Part shown: positions 35,526-44,933 of the stretch, piece by piece | Position numbering within the stretch: position 1 is the first letter of the stretch | Layout: each line of letters opens with the position of its first letter | DNA from: Candidatus Harpocratesius repetitus | GTDB taxonomy: Archaea; Asgardarchaeota; Lokiarchaeia; Sigyniarchaeales; Promethearchaeaceae | Assembly (NCBI GenBank): GCA_021498095.1 | Contig: JAIZWK010000001.1 | Span: 2,653,666-2,717,665 of the forward strand | Direction: 5' to 3' | DNA: 64,000 bases | The notes under the pieces: generated by a model | What the model saw: only the letters and a program-made list of their open reading frames with translations | What the model was told of the DNA's origin: nothing | Databases searched by the model: none | Made by a program: the position numbers and the translations under genes

Positions 35526-36809
35526 TTAGTTTCCTCCTTTCAATGCAATCGGCACTATTCGTGTCAATGGTGTATATCGATCATATACTTCAATTGGTAT
35601 GTCTAATTCTTTTCCAATATCTTTCATCATTTGTAAACCTTCTTTTTCATATGGACCACCTCGACGAACGTAAATTTTTACATTCGCCTTTTTCAAAGCA
35701 TCAACTTTTTTGCGAAATGCATTTACAATTCCAGCAAAAGTTGCTTTAACATTGGTGAAGTTTGCAATACCACCAGCAATGAAAAGATATTTAGGTTTAC
35801 CTTCAGGGTCTGGATTACGAGTCATTAGATCAATAACCGTTTCTGCATAGATTTCAGTATGCTCTAATGAAGGATTACCGGAATATTCTCCATAATTGCT
35901 TAATTCATTTCCGAATCCAAGGTCAGCAATAGTATCAGTAAAAATAACCGATGCACCTCCTCCGGAAAGAAGGGTCCAGATATGCCCATTTGGATTAATT
36001 ATTCTTAATTTTAAAGAAGCACCTGTTTTTTCATCCAATTCAGCTATTTTTTGTTCTTCAGGTGTTAATTCTTGCCCGAATCCTCCAGGAAATTCAATAG
36101 GGTTTTCTGGATTGCCCCATGTATCTGGATGCAAGAAATAAGCTGTATTATCTAAACGAGATTTCAAATCTAAAGGTACTATTTGTTTATCTTCAGAAAT
36201 TGCAAATGGATTAATTTCCAAGAAAGCAAAATCTTGATCTTGATAAACATGTAGTAATCCTTTAATGAATTTCTCGACTAAATCGGATAGATCGCCCAAA
36301 TCTGGTAATTTCCCTTTAAAATCGAAATTATCAATATCGGCATCAAAAGGAACGGGAATATGAGCAACTTTATCCCAATTTTCTTCTACGAAGATTCCTC
36401 CTTCAACTGAGAAATGAATGATATCGTGATCTCTATCTGATGTTATTGAAACATAATATTCTGTTTTATGAGGAACAAATGGTTCAACTAATAATCTTTT
36501 TAAAACGCCTTTTTTTCCACGAATTTCAAATGTTTTTCCAAGTTTTTCGGCTGCAAATTGTTTTAATTGGTCAAAATTTCCATCCAATAACAACAAATTT
36601 GCTTTCCCGCGTTTACCAAACAGCTGATCAGGTTTTGCTACCAATCGATCAGTTTTCAACCAGGGCTGCTTTTCAGCTAGAGCATCAATATCGGTTTCCG
36701 GAGTAAGGATTGCTAATTTATTATGAAATTTAAATTCCGGAAAATACTTTGGGAGCTGGCTTGCAATAAGCTTTTTTCCATCATATTCATAAATTGGTTT
36801 TTGTGCCAT
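35526..36809 (-). CDS. aclB: ATP-citrate lyase, ATP-grasp subunit
   Basis: Matches the N-terminal part of eukaryotic ACLY and bacterial AclB. An ATP-grasp domain (GKRGKANLLLLD, LLVEPFVPHKTEYYVSI, FAFLEINPFAI, and DLKSRLDNTAYFL for metal) is followed by a CoA-ligase-type domain (GHIWTLLSGGGASVIFTDTI, NYGEYSGNPS, FIAGGIANFTNV, VRRGGPYEKEGL). It supplies ATP-dependent phosphorylation for citryl-CoA formation with AclA. 427 residues, as expected. It lies 84 bp downstream of the aconitase gene and is translationally coupled to aclA, so the two subunits are made in step. Confidence 0.96.
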   Translation of the reverse strand: MAQKPIYEYDGKKLIASQLPKYFPEFKFHNKLAILTPETDIDALAEKQPWLKTDRLVAKPDQLFGKRGKANLLLLDGNFDQLKQFAAEKLGKTFEIRGKKGVLKRLLVEPFVPHKTEYYVSITSDRDHDIIHFSVEGGIFVEENWDKVAHIPVPFDADIDNFDFKGKLPDLGDLSDLVEKFIKGLLHVYQDQDFAFLEINPFAISEDKQIVPLDLKSRLDNTAYFLHPDTWGNPENPIEFPGGFGQELTPEEQKIAELDEKTGASLKLRIINPNGHIWTLLSGGGASVIFTDTIADLGFGNELSNYGEYSGNPSLEHTEIYAETVIDLMTRNPDPEGKPKYLFIAGGIANFTNVKATFAGIVNAFRKKVDALKKANVKIYVRRGGPYEKEGLQMMKDIGKELDIPIEVYDRYTPLTRIVPIALKGGN

Positions 36810-36893
36810 TGTAGGTCTACTTGTTTTATTTATTTCTTTTTCTGATTTGTAAGTTGAAAAATAAAAAAATTATAAAAGACATTTGGAAAAAAA

Positions 36894-38834
36894 TTATTTT
36901 AATTTTGAGCTTACGTAGGTAAGTTTTCCACCAGCTAAGATTATTTCTCTGTCTCGCTCTGAAAGATCATAAGTGACAGGAATCTCAATATTTTGAGTAA
37001 GATTTTTCACGATAATAGGCTTTGAACCTTCCTTTAATGCTGTAGCAATACTCAAAATAGCCAGTTTATCTCCTTGGTTAATTTTATCGTAATCATCTGG
37101 ATTTTCAAAAGTTAATGGAACTATTCCAAAATTTACTAAATTGTCCCTATGAATTCGAGCAAAAGATTTAGCAATTTTAAATTTAATACCTAAGTACATA
37201 GGAGCCAATGCCGCGTGTTCACGACTTGATCCTTGTCCATAATTTTCTGCAGCAATAATTGCACCACCTTTATTTTCTTTTGCTTTCATTGCGCGTCCAT
37301 AAAAATCAGGATCAATTTGCTCAAAAACATGCTTACTGATTTCTGGCAAATTTGAGCGTAAAGGTAGTATTTTTGCACCAGCAGGCATAATATGATCAGT
37401 TGTAATATTATCTTCTACCTTCATTACTACTTCAACTTCTTCAAAATTTTCTGGAAGTGGTTCAAATTCAGGTAAAGGTGCAATATTTGGACCTCTAATA
37501 ATCTCAATTTCTGAACCATCAGTCGGTGGTTCTAAGATCATGGAATCATCAATATGAATCTCGTCAGGAAAAGTGAACGTAGGGTATGTTCCTAATTTTT
37601 TTGGATCGGTAAATTCACCAAAAACAGCTGCAGCTACAGCCACTTCAGGACTGGTAAGGTAAGCATTAGCTGTTTTATTACCTGTTCGACCGAAGAAATT
37701 TCGATTAAAAGTTCTTACAACGGTAGCATTTGTCTTTGGAGCAAATCCCATTCCTATACATGGTCCACAAGCTGATTCTAAAATTCGAGCTCCAGATGAA
37801 ACAATATTTGCCAAAGCACCATCTCGAGCAATTTGTTCCAATACTTGACGTGATCCAGGTGCTATTCCCAAAACGGTATGAGGTGCAATTTTTTTACCTT
37901 TCAATAAAGCAGCAACTGTCTCCAAATCTTTTAAGGAAGAATTTGTACAAGACCCAATCGCAACTTGATCAACTTTCATACCAATTAATTCTGATAATGG
38001 TACGACATTTCCAGGTGAGTGAGGCTTTGCTACTAAAGGTTCAATTGCAGATAAATCAATTTCAATTATTTCGTCATAATCTTCGTCAGAACCAGCAGGA
38101 ATTTCAACCCATTGATCTTCTCGACCTTCTAACTTTAAGAATTGGCGAGTTACTTCATCACTTGGAAAGATAGAAGTCGTTGCACCCGTTTCAGCACCCA
38201 TGTTTGTAATAGTTGCTCGTTCAGGTACGCTTAAAGTTTTAATTCCTGGGCCAAAATATTCGAGTATTTTACCCACTCCTCCTTTGACGCTAATTCTACG
38301 TAGAACTTCCAAAATAACATCTTTGGCAGTTACATATTCTTGAAGTTGGCCCGTTAATTTAATTCCAACAATTTTGGGTGTTTTAAGGTAAAATAAACCT
38401 CCACCCATCGCAACAGCAACGTCTAATCCACCTACTCCTATGGCAATTTGACCCATTCCACCTGCAGTAGGTGTGTGGGAATCAGACCCGACCAATGTTT
38501 TCCCAGGTCGTGCAAAACGTTCTAAAAAGACTTGGTGGCAAATTCCATTCCCAGGTCGGGAAAATTTAATGCCAAATTTGGCAGCAACAGATTGTAAATA
38601 ACGATGGTCATCTGGATTTTTAAAATCAGTTTGTAAGGTATTATGATCAACAAAAGAAACAGATAATTCAGTTTTAACGCGATCCAATTTCATTGCTTCA
38701 AATTGCAAATAAGCCATAGTTCCGGTCGCATCTTGTGTTAACGTTTGATCAATTTTAATGCCTATTTCTTTCCCAATTTCAAAAGTTCCTTCGACCATAT
38801 GATCTTGAAGTATTTTTTTCGCGATTGAGCCCAT
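36894..38834 (-). CDS. acn: Aconitate hydratase, short (about 645 aa) type
   Basis: 4Fe-4S hydro-lyase interconverting citrate and isocitrate. Cluster cysteines lie in IGSCTNSSLKDL and in the SACGPCIGMG pair; earlier blocks GSDSHTPTAGGMGQ and NMGAETGATTSIFPSD are typical. A separate C-terminal swivel domain begins near EVEVVMKVEDNITTDHIMPAG and carries NYGQGSSREHAALAP. The compact length fits the archaeal and thermophile type of aconitase. It could act on homologous acids, but first place in an operon with ATP-citrate lyase and isocitrate dehydrogenase makes citrate the obvious substrate. Confidence 0.94.
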   Translation of the reverse strand: MGSIAKKILQDHMVEGTFEIGKEIGIKIDQTLTQDATGTMAYLQFEAMKLDRVKTELSVSFVDHNTLQTDFKNPDDHRYLQSVAAKFGIKFSRPGNGICHQVFLERFARPGKTLVGSDSHTPTAGGMGQIAIGVGGLDVAVAMGGGLFYLKTPKIVGIKLTGQLQEYVTAKDVILEVLRRISVKGGVGKILEYFGPGIKTLSVPERATITNMGAETGATTSIFPSDEVTRQFLKLEGREDQWVEIPAGSDEDYDEIIEIDLSAIEPLVAKPHSPGNVVPLSELIGMKVDQVAIGSCTNSSLKDLETVAALLKGKKIAPHTVLGIAPGSRQVLEQIARDGALANIVSSGARILESACGPCIGMGFAPKTNATVVRTFNRNFFGRTGNKTANAYLTSPEVAVAAAVFGEFTDPKKLGTYPTFTFPDEIHIDDSMILEPPTDGSEIEIIRGPNIAPLPEFEPLPENFEEVEVVMKVEDNITTDHIMPAGAKILPLRSNLPEISKHVFEQIDPDFYGRAMKAKENKGGAIIAAENYGQGSSREHAALAPMYLGIKFKIAKSFARIHRDNLVNFGIVPLTFENPDDYDKINQGDKLAILSIATALKEGSKPIIVKNLTQNIEIPVTYDLSERDREIILAGGKLTYVSSKLK

Positions 38835-38863
38835 TTTTTTTGATCATCTCAAAAATTGAAAAT

Positions 38864-38897
38864 GTAGGGCAATGGTCCCTACTTGATATAATATAAA
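38864..38897 (-). promoter_or_regulatory. Promoter and inverted repeat of the acn-aclBA-icd operon
   Basis: Read on the minus strand, TTTATATTATAT (about 38897-38886) is a good archaeal TATA box. It is followed by GTAGGG-accattg-CCCTAC (38882-38864), a 6-bp-arm dyad placed about where transcription should begin, 30-48 bp before the ATG at 38834. A dyad overlapping the start region is a likely operator or a 5'UTR hairpin. Confidence 0.5.
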
Positions 38898-39014
38898 GAA
38901 GATCAATTTTTAAAATTTCACTTACTCGATTTCAAGATCACAAATTATAAGATGATATTTTGGTTTCATGTTAGATAATATAATGAAATTTGCTCATTAT
39001 TTCTGATTCGAGGA

Positions 39015-39713
39015 TCATTTTTCAGAATTTAGGGGGATGTTATCAATGCAGTGCTTCCCGAACATTTTTGGATTATTATGAATTTCTTCTAGAAATGAAG
39101 TGTCGTAGACCGAGTTCCATTGCGGCACGGAAATACCGATACTAGTGGGAGGATATACTTCGATGCGCTGAATAGAGGAATTATGAAATAGGCTGTTGGG
39201 CAACGAGCGCAGATTTTTCGAATTATAAAAACAGAGTGTACGAAAAACGGGTAGATGTTCAAATAAATCAGGTAATTTTGAAACAAGGGGTAAATAAAGA
39301 TAGAGCGCTCTGAGTTTGGGATGGCAAGTAAAAAAATCGGCCCGAAACGAAATCAGATTGTAAAGAATCAAGGTAACGGTTTCTAATTGGGCCAAATGGT
39401 TAATCCATTCGGGCAGTTCGGTAAGAAACTGGTCTTCCAAATAGAGATGTTCAGTAGTGGGAAATAAATCGGGAAAGTGGGTTAAATGAGCCCAGATTTT
39501 ATTTGTTGGAGTACGGTGAATACCAGCCAGATATAGCATATTAAAATATTTGAAATTAAAATCGGGGCCAAACACACCGTTTGTTTTCATGTATGGAGGA
39601 TCTTGGGGATCAAAATCGACATTGGGGTCTTCCCACATTACTTTCAAGCGCTGCAGAAAGCGGGCTTGGTCTGATGTGAGTTCAAGATAGGGAATGCGAA
39701 GAGTTTTAATCAA
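39015..39713 (-). CDS. Leucine-rich repeat protein
   Basis: About six imperfect leucine-rich repeats in the middle (for example TEHLYLEDQFLTELPEWI, LETVTLILYNLISFR, LRALYLYLPLVSKLPDLF, FRTLCFYNSKNLRSLPNSLF) flanked by non-repeat ends. This is a protein-binding solenoid of cytoplasmic type, with no signal peptide. The ORF starts at TTG 39713. Its base composition is visibly richer in G and C than its neighbours, with different codon choice, suggesting recent transfer. No partner gene is adjacent: the acn operon starts 180 bp away on the same strand. Confidence 0.7.
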   Translation of the reverse strand: MIKTLRIPYLELTSDQARFLQRLKVMWEDPNVDFDPQDPPYMKTNGVFGPDFNFKYFNMLYLAGIHRTPTNKIWAHLTHFPDLFPTTEHLYLEDQFLTELPEWINHLAQLETVTLILYNLISFRADFFTCHPKLRALYLYLPLVSKLPDLFEHLPVFRTLCFYNSKNLRSLPNSLFHNSSIQRIEVYPPTSIGISVPQWNSVYDTSFLEEIHNNPKMFGKHCIDNIPLNSEK

Positions 39714-39867
39714 AAACTAAAATTATCCAAAATTTCGAAAAAAAGGTATTGTAATCAAAATAATGGTTAGATTATCGAAAAAAATATACCTTTACATGAA
39801 AAAATTCGTATGTTGTAAAAAATAATTTTAGCAAAAATTTGAAAAAAAAGATAACAAATTTATTAAT

Positions 39868-40791
39868 TTATTTTCCAAAAAGTTTTCGTTTTCCTTTAGT
39901 TTTGGGCATTTTTTTAGCAATATCTTGCTCGAATAAATTATCTAGATAAAAATTTACATGAAACCTGTGATATAAAATTTGCGCAATTAAATGAAGACCG
40001 TAGTCTGAAATTTGATTTGGAAATTCTCTTTCTGCTGCTGATTTTAAATCTTCAAGGTAAATTAATTTTGGTTTGTATTCATGAATTTTTCCCAATTTAC
40101 GATAATAACGTCTATCTAACCTTTCCCATTCTTGGAAAATTTCGTAGATCTTGTTTGCGTACTTAAAAAGTGTTTCTAAGGCATCCCTCATAACTTCAAT
40201 TTGCATTTCAGGATCTAGAATATCAAGTGCTTTCTCAATTAGTTCTTTTTCAAATTTAAACGGTATAGATTCCCAAGAAATGTTTTTAACTTTATTTTCT
40301 GTAGTGATCACTAAAGCTTGATCTGTTTTTCCCATCAATTGGGATTCATCTTGCATTTCACTGAAGAGAAATGGATTTCTAATTTCATTTGGTAAAATTT
40401 GATTGAAAAAATGATTTAAATACATTGCTTGATTTAGAGATGAATCTTGATGAGATAAAATAATTATAGGAGTTTCTATGATTACAGCATGGAAAAGCAA
40501 TAAAGTTATTTCTTCACCGTATTTTTCGAGTATCTGTGTTAATAATAATTTTTGTGATTTTCGATTAATTTTTTTTGAAATATCTGCGATCATATCGATG
40601 ATTTCATAACCCACAACTTTTAATGAAGGTGAAATAAACGCGACAAAAGAATGTTCACAGCAAACTCCAGAATCAATCTGCACTTTCTTCAGAGATTTTG
40701 AATCTTTTTCAAAAATGAAGCGTGGAAGTTTCACTTTCTTTTGAGTATGACAAGTAGGGCATTCTAAATTTAACCATATTTCTTCGCTCAT
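39868..40791 (-). CDS. Zinc-ribbon Asgard-type protein of unknown function (307 aa)
   Basis: An N-terminal CPTCHTQKKVKLP pair and a second GVCCEHSF set could form one zinc ribbon, followed by FVAFISPSLKVVGYEIID. That arrangement (zinc pair, basic-Pro strand, C-x-H-S-F, hydrophobic strands, G-Y-E) is one I associate with lineage-specific Asgard proteins. The remaining 240 residues are helical and acidic-basic mixed, ending in a Lys-rich tail. No membrane segment. It is divergent from the phosphatase gene at 41009. Function unknown. Confidence 0.65.
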   Translation of the reverse strand: MSEEIWLNLECPTCHTQKKVKLPRFIFEKDSKSLKKVQIDSGVCCEHSFVAFISPSLKVVGYEIIDMIADISKKINRKSQKLLLTQILEKYGEEITLLLFHAVIIETPIIILSHQDSSLNQAMYLNHFFNQILPNEIRNPFLFSEMQDESQLMGKTDQALVITTENKVKNISWESIPFKFEKELIEKALDILDPEMQIEVMRDALETLFKYANKIYEIFQEWERLDRRYYRKLGKIHEYKPKLIYLEDLKSAAEREFPNQISDYGLHLIAQILYHRFHVNFYLDNLFEQDIAKKMPKTKGKRKLFGK

Positions 40792-41008
40792 TTGATTTTC
40801 ACATCTTTAGTTATTAATATTTAGATTCTTAAAAATTGTGGTATTTTTGAGAAGATATTATTGTTATCAAAAATATTCTCTGAATTTCAAAATATATATC
40901 ATTGTAAATGATACATTTTCTCAGAGGCAATTAATATTAACTAAATTTAAAAAAAAGAATTCAAAATTTTTTTAAATGGTCAGAAGTATTTTTAAAAGAT
41001 GATGAAAA

Positions 41009-42439
41009 ATGAAGTTTAAAGAAATTATAAATTCTTGGAGCACTAAAAAACGTATTTTGGTGTTAATTAGCTTTATTTTCTCTTTTTCAACGTTAGCTTT
41101 AGTAATATGGGTTATGTTATTGCATCGAAATATGGATCTTTTTAAATGGAATCCAGCTCAAAATAATATATTCATTTTTATTTGCTTAATTGCTGGTTTA
41201 ATCCCTATAGGTTTTATAACGGATTTTTTTATTAGAGCATTAAAAGTAAGTTCACCAAAAAAAATTCCAGGAAAATACATCTATGCTCTGGTTTTAATTG
41301 GAATAATTTTGCCTAGTGCATATTTAGTTTATTTATCACCATACAAACATGTAGGAGATAAAGCACCTGAATTGATGATTATTGATCAACCAGGATCCAG
41401 TGGATTTCCTAATTTAGCGGTTATATTTTATACCCAAAAAGGAACAATAAATTGGGTTAGATATGGAACAACTACTGATATGAATAATCGAATAGACGAA
41501 AATAGCAAATCAAAGACTCACGCTTTTGTACTAGCTGATTTGACTCCGGATACTCTTTACTTTTACCAAATCAATGGAGAAGGCACTATTTATAATTTTA
41601 CATATTTTCCTTCATCAATAGAAAATTTACGTTTTGGTATTAGCTCTGATGCTCATATTGGATTAGAAGAAGCGAATCGAACCGCTACAATTAATATTTT
41701 AAAACAAATGATTAATCCAGCTAATCATTTTAGTGCGTTTTTCTGTTTGGGTGATATTGTCGATATGGGAAACGATGATTCAATGTATAAAGAACAAATC
41801 GATCTATTTTCCCAATACACCACATTAATCCCATATCGAAACGTAGTTGGAAATCATGATGCATGGTTTGGTGGTATTGAATTTTGGAAAGAATATTTCT
41901 ATCCATCTCAAACTCCTAATAATTCTAGTGATTCTCAATTATGGCATCAATTTGATTTTGGAACAAATATTCATATATTCACATTAGATTTAGAATGGGG
42001 AACTGAAACTTATACAAAAGAGCAGCAAACATGGTTTGAAAACAAGCTTAAAGCACTTGATCCAGATGATTGGATTATCGTTATGAACCATGCATATTAT
42101 TATGCATCCAGTACTGAATATCAAGGCGTCCCTTGGTATGATAATCCTGATATGATTAATACCTTTCAAGCGCTTTTCAAACAATATGGTGTAGATATGG
42201 TGTTTTCAGGGCACGATCATCAAATGGAACATATCGATCAAGAAGGTGTGAATTATTTTATCGTTGGAGCGATGGGAGGTCCCCATGATCTTGATCCAAC
42301 TTATTATTCACAAAATTCAATGTTTTTTGATAATACACATTTCGGATTTGCTGATGTGCAATTCAACAATGGAAATGTAACTGTCTCTTTTAGAACTCCT
42401 GAAAACGTTCTTCTTTATAATGTAACTATCTCTAAATAG
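41009..42439 (+). CDS. Membrane-anchored calcineurin-type metallophosphoesterase
   Basis: Three N-terminal membrane helices (about residues 15-38, 48-72 and 84-106) precede an extracellular part. A fibronectin-III-like strand domain (INWVRYGTTTDMN, LADLTPDTLYFYQING) is followed by the two-metal phosphatase domain: ISSDAHIGL, FCLGDIVDMGND, VVGNHDAW, VMNHAYYY and FSGHDHQMEH supply all expected Asp, Asn and His ligands. This is the purple acid phosphatase arrangement. It likely hydrolyses phosphate esters outside the cell. 476 residues; clear ATG. Transcribed ahead of a GNAT gene after a 140-bp gap. Confidence 0.85.
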   Translation: MKFKEIINSWSTKKRILVLISFIFSFSTLALVIWVMLLHRNMDLFKWNPAQNNIFIFICLIAGLIPIGFITDFFIRALKVSSPKKIPGKYIYALVLIGIILPSAYLVYLSPYKHVGDKAPELMIIDQPGSSGFPNLAVIFYTQKGTINWVRYGTTTDMNNRIDENSKSKTHAFVLADLTPDTLYFYQINGEGTIYNFTYFPSSIENLRFGISSDAHIGLEEANRTATINILKQMINPANHFSAFFCLGDIVDMGNDDSMYKEQIDLFSQYTTLIPYRNVVGNHDAWFGGIEFWKEYFYPSQTPNNSSDSQLWHQFDFGTNIHIFTLDLEWGTETYTKEQQTWFENKLKALDPDDWIIVMNHAYYYASSTEYQGVPWYDNPDMINTFQALFKQYGVDMVFSGHDHQMEHIDQEGVNYFIVGAMGGPHDLDPTYYSQNSMFFDNTHFGFADVQFNNGNVTVSFRTPENVLLYNVTISK

Positions 42440-42577
42440 TTACTATTTTTTATTTTCTTTTATATTTACAGATTATTTTCAAAAGCGGCTTATGAAATTG
42501 TATTTTGAAGAATTGTTAAAAATAGAATTTGATGAAAGAATTTTTATTTTTCACGAAATTGTTGCTTTTGGTTTATT

Positions 42578-43390
42578 ATGAAAATCAATCATTCCCATTC
42601 AAATTTAAATCAAATTAAGCTTTTTGAATCACTTTCTATGAATGCATGGCCCGCCTTAACTACTTTAATTGTGGATGGATGGATCGTTCGATTCGCTAAT
42701 GGTTATACAAAAAGATCCAATTCTATAACTCCACTTTACCAAGGATCTCTGCATTTTCAGGAAAAACTAAAATTTTGTAAAAATTTGTATGAACAACAAT
42801 CACTCCCCTTAATATTTAAATTAACACCTTTAGCAAGTAATTTAGCAATAGACCAAAATCTTGATTCACTTGGATTCTCAGTAATTGATAAATCGAGTGT
42901 ACAAATGTTATCAATATCAAAATCTTCTCAAATATTTCAAAATTATAAAAATTCTAAGAATTTTTCTTCTTTACCAATAATTTCTGAAGATTGGAAAAAA
43001 GAGTTTATATTTTTTCAAAATTTAAATCCAAGTTTTAGAACAACTATGGATAAAATGCTTCAATCTATTAAACCTCTTCACTGGTTTTATATATTATATG
43101 AAAATATAGATGATAATAAATCAAAAGCGAAATCTGCTGTTGCATGCAGTATTGGTGTACTACAGATGGGATATTATGGAATTTTTGATGTTGTAGTGCA
43201 CCCCAAATATCGAAGAAGAGGATTTGGTAGAAAATTAATGCTAAATATGCTTGCACATGCACAAAATCAAAATGCTCATACAGTATTTCTCCAAGTTGTT
43301 AAAAATAATAAAGCAGCATGGAATCTCTATGCAGAACTTGGATTTAAAGAGATTTATGAATATTGGTATCGAAAAAGTATGAATAAATAA
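42578..43390 (+). CDS. GNAT family N-acetyltransferase
   Basis: The C-terminal 110 residues form a GNAT domain with the acetyl-CoA-binding motif VVVHPKYRRRGFGRKLM followed by VFLQVVKNNKAAWNLYAELGFKEIYEYWY, both in good agreement with the family. The N-terminal 150 residues (MNAWPALTTLIVDGWIVRFANGYTKRSNS) resemble the leading GNAT-like half of two-domain acetyltransferases. It transfers an acetyl group to an amine; the substrate cannot be predicted. It converges with the GPH transporter gene ending at 43446. Confidence 0.82.
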   Translation: MKINHSHSNLNQIKLFESLSMNAWPALTTLIVDGWIVRFANGYTKRSNSITPLYQGSLHFQEKLKFCKNLYEQQSLPLIFKLTPLASNLAIDQNLDSLGFSVIDKSSVQMLSISKSSQIFQNYKNSKNFSSLPIISEDWKKEFIFFQNLNPSFRTTMDKMLQSIKPLHWFYILYENIDDNKSKAKSAVACSIGVLQMGYYGIFDVVVHPKYRRRGFGRKLMLNMLAHAQNQNAHTVFLQVVKNNKAAWNLYAELGFKEIYEYWYRKSMNK

Positions 43391-43445
43391 TTAATTCAAA
43401 AAGAAAAAAAAAGATTCACTATCAATCGCTTAGCATTAAATTCTT

Positions 43446-44846
43446 TTAATTAATAGTGGAGTTTTTAAAATCATTTTGGGATTTTTCTCGTGCCCAATCA
43501 AAATCAATAAGCACATATTTATTGGTATAAAAATAAACGCCGACTAAAATAAGACTTACTACTGGTCCCCAAATAATATTTCCAATCTTGAAAGTTTTCT
43601 CTCCAATTGTCATATCTCCAAATAAATAAAGTTGACCTAGTAAAAAGACACCAAACGCTTGAGATATATTTAATATTATACTGGGATAACCTACATACAA
43701 ACCTGCTTTTTGAACTTTTGTTTGTCGTTCATCATCTTCTGCTAAATCCGCATACATAATATATGGGAAGAGATACCAGCCCCCAATCACAAAAGCATAG
43801 GTCCCAACTAATATTAATCCCAATAAAAGAGTGTTTTTTACAGGAATTAATCCTATTAAAGAAAGAGGCATAAAAATTATACCAAATAAGAAAACTCGTT
43901 TAATACTCTTAGTTTTTCCATGAACTGAAATCGATCGTTTCCAATAACCTAAAAAGAACATTATACCAAGAACTAAGAAACCAGACACAATTATTTTTTG
44001 AATTGTATCTAAAAAGAGAACTTCTTCTAAATATTTAAGAATTACTGTTCCTGCCATTACCCAGCCAATTGAAGCAAATCCTTGCATAAAAACAACAAGT
44101 TGATATTTTCTATTTTTTAATACAATTTTAAAATTCTCAATTAAGTTGGGTTTTTCAACTTTACGAGGTTCAGTGGGCATAAAAATTGCACTAAAATATA
44201 TGCTAATAAGAAAGATTACTCCAAAACTAATTACACCCCAAAAATAAGCAGGTGGGATATTATTTGGATCTTCAGCAATCTTATCTTTAAAATCAGTCAA
44301 AATCAACATGGCAAAAAGAGTCTGAATGATCTGCCCTGTAATATTAAAAATATTTTGAATTTGAGAACATTTTGGGCGATCATGAACATTAAATTGCTCT
44401 GCCATCCAAGCTTGGTAAGGAGTCGTTACAGCATATGAGATTTCAAAGAGAGTATTCCAAAGAAGAAGCCATCCTAAAAGTGTTTGATCTGAAGGATTGT
44501 CTAAAAATAATTGGGGAATTAAAAGACAAATAAAAGAAATTACCAATACAGGTGCAAGCAAAAAAACATAAGGTTTTCGACCGCCTATTTTTTTAATATA
44601 AGTAACATCGCTTACCCAACCAAAAAAGGGTTGAGAAAATGCGATTGCAATATATCCTAAAGTGATTCGATTCGTAACTTTTGTTTCATCTAATCCAAAT
44701 CCTGTGGTGTATAAGGTAAATAAGGCAAACCCAATTAAACCTAATAGAAGCGAGGAGCCAATGCGTGGAAATGCAAATAGAAGCATTTTTTTTGTAGGTG
44801 AATCAGGTATTTTATTCTCTAATTCTGCAAAATTATTTGATTCCAT
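43446..44846 (-). CDS. Second GPH-type MFS transporter
   Basis: Twelve hydrophobic helices with an LGYIAIAFSQPFFGWVSDVTYIKKIGGRKPYVF stretch in the first third, the MFS/GPH loop motif with G-R-K/R-P. Resembles glycoside/sucrose-type symporters; the substrate is unknown. Only moderately similar to the carrier at 25857. It is the last of three minus-strand genes with a small membrane protein and a penicillin-acylase-like enzyme upstream, though an 87-bp gap separates it, so coupling is uncertain. Confidence 0.82.
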   Translation of the reverse strand: MESNNFAELENKIPDSPTKKMLLFAFPRIGSSLLLGLIGFALFTLYTTGFGLDETKVTNRITLGYIAIAFSQPFFGWVSDVTYIKKIGGRKPYVFLLAPVLVISFICLLIPQLFLDNPSDQTLLGWLLLWNTLFEISYAVTTPYQAWMAEQFNVHDRPKCSQIQNIFNITGQIIQTLFAMLILTDFKDKIAEDPNNIPPAYFWGVISFGVIFLISIYFSAIFMPTEPRKVEKPNLIENFKIVLKNRKYQLVVFMQGFASIGWVMAGTVILKYLEEVLFLDTIQKIIVSGFLVLGIMFFLGYWKRSISVHGKTKSIKRVFLFGIIFMPLSLIGLIPVKNTLLLGLILVGTYAFVIGGWYLFPYIMYADLAEDDERQTKVQKAGLYVGYPSIILNISQAFGVFLLGQLYLFGDMTIGEKTFKIGNIIWGPVVSLILVGVYFYTNKYVLIDFDWAREKSQNDFKNSTIN

Positions 44847-44933
44847 GTTTTTATAATTAGATCAAATAATTATAAAAAACTTAATAAAAAAAACAATGAT
44901 TACGATATTGTTAAAAAAAAATCAATATAGTAA

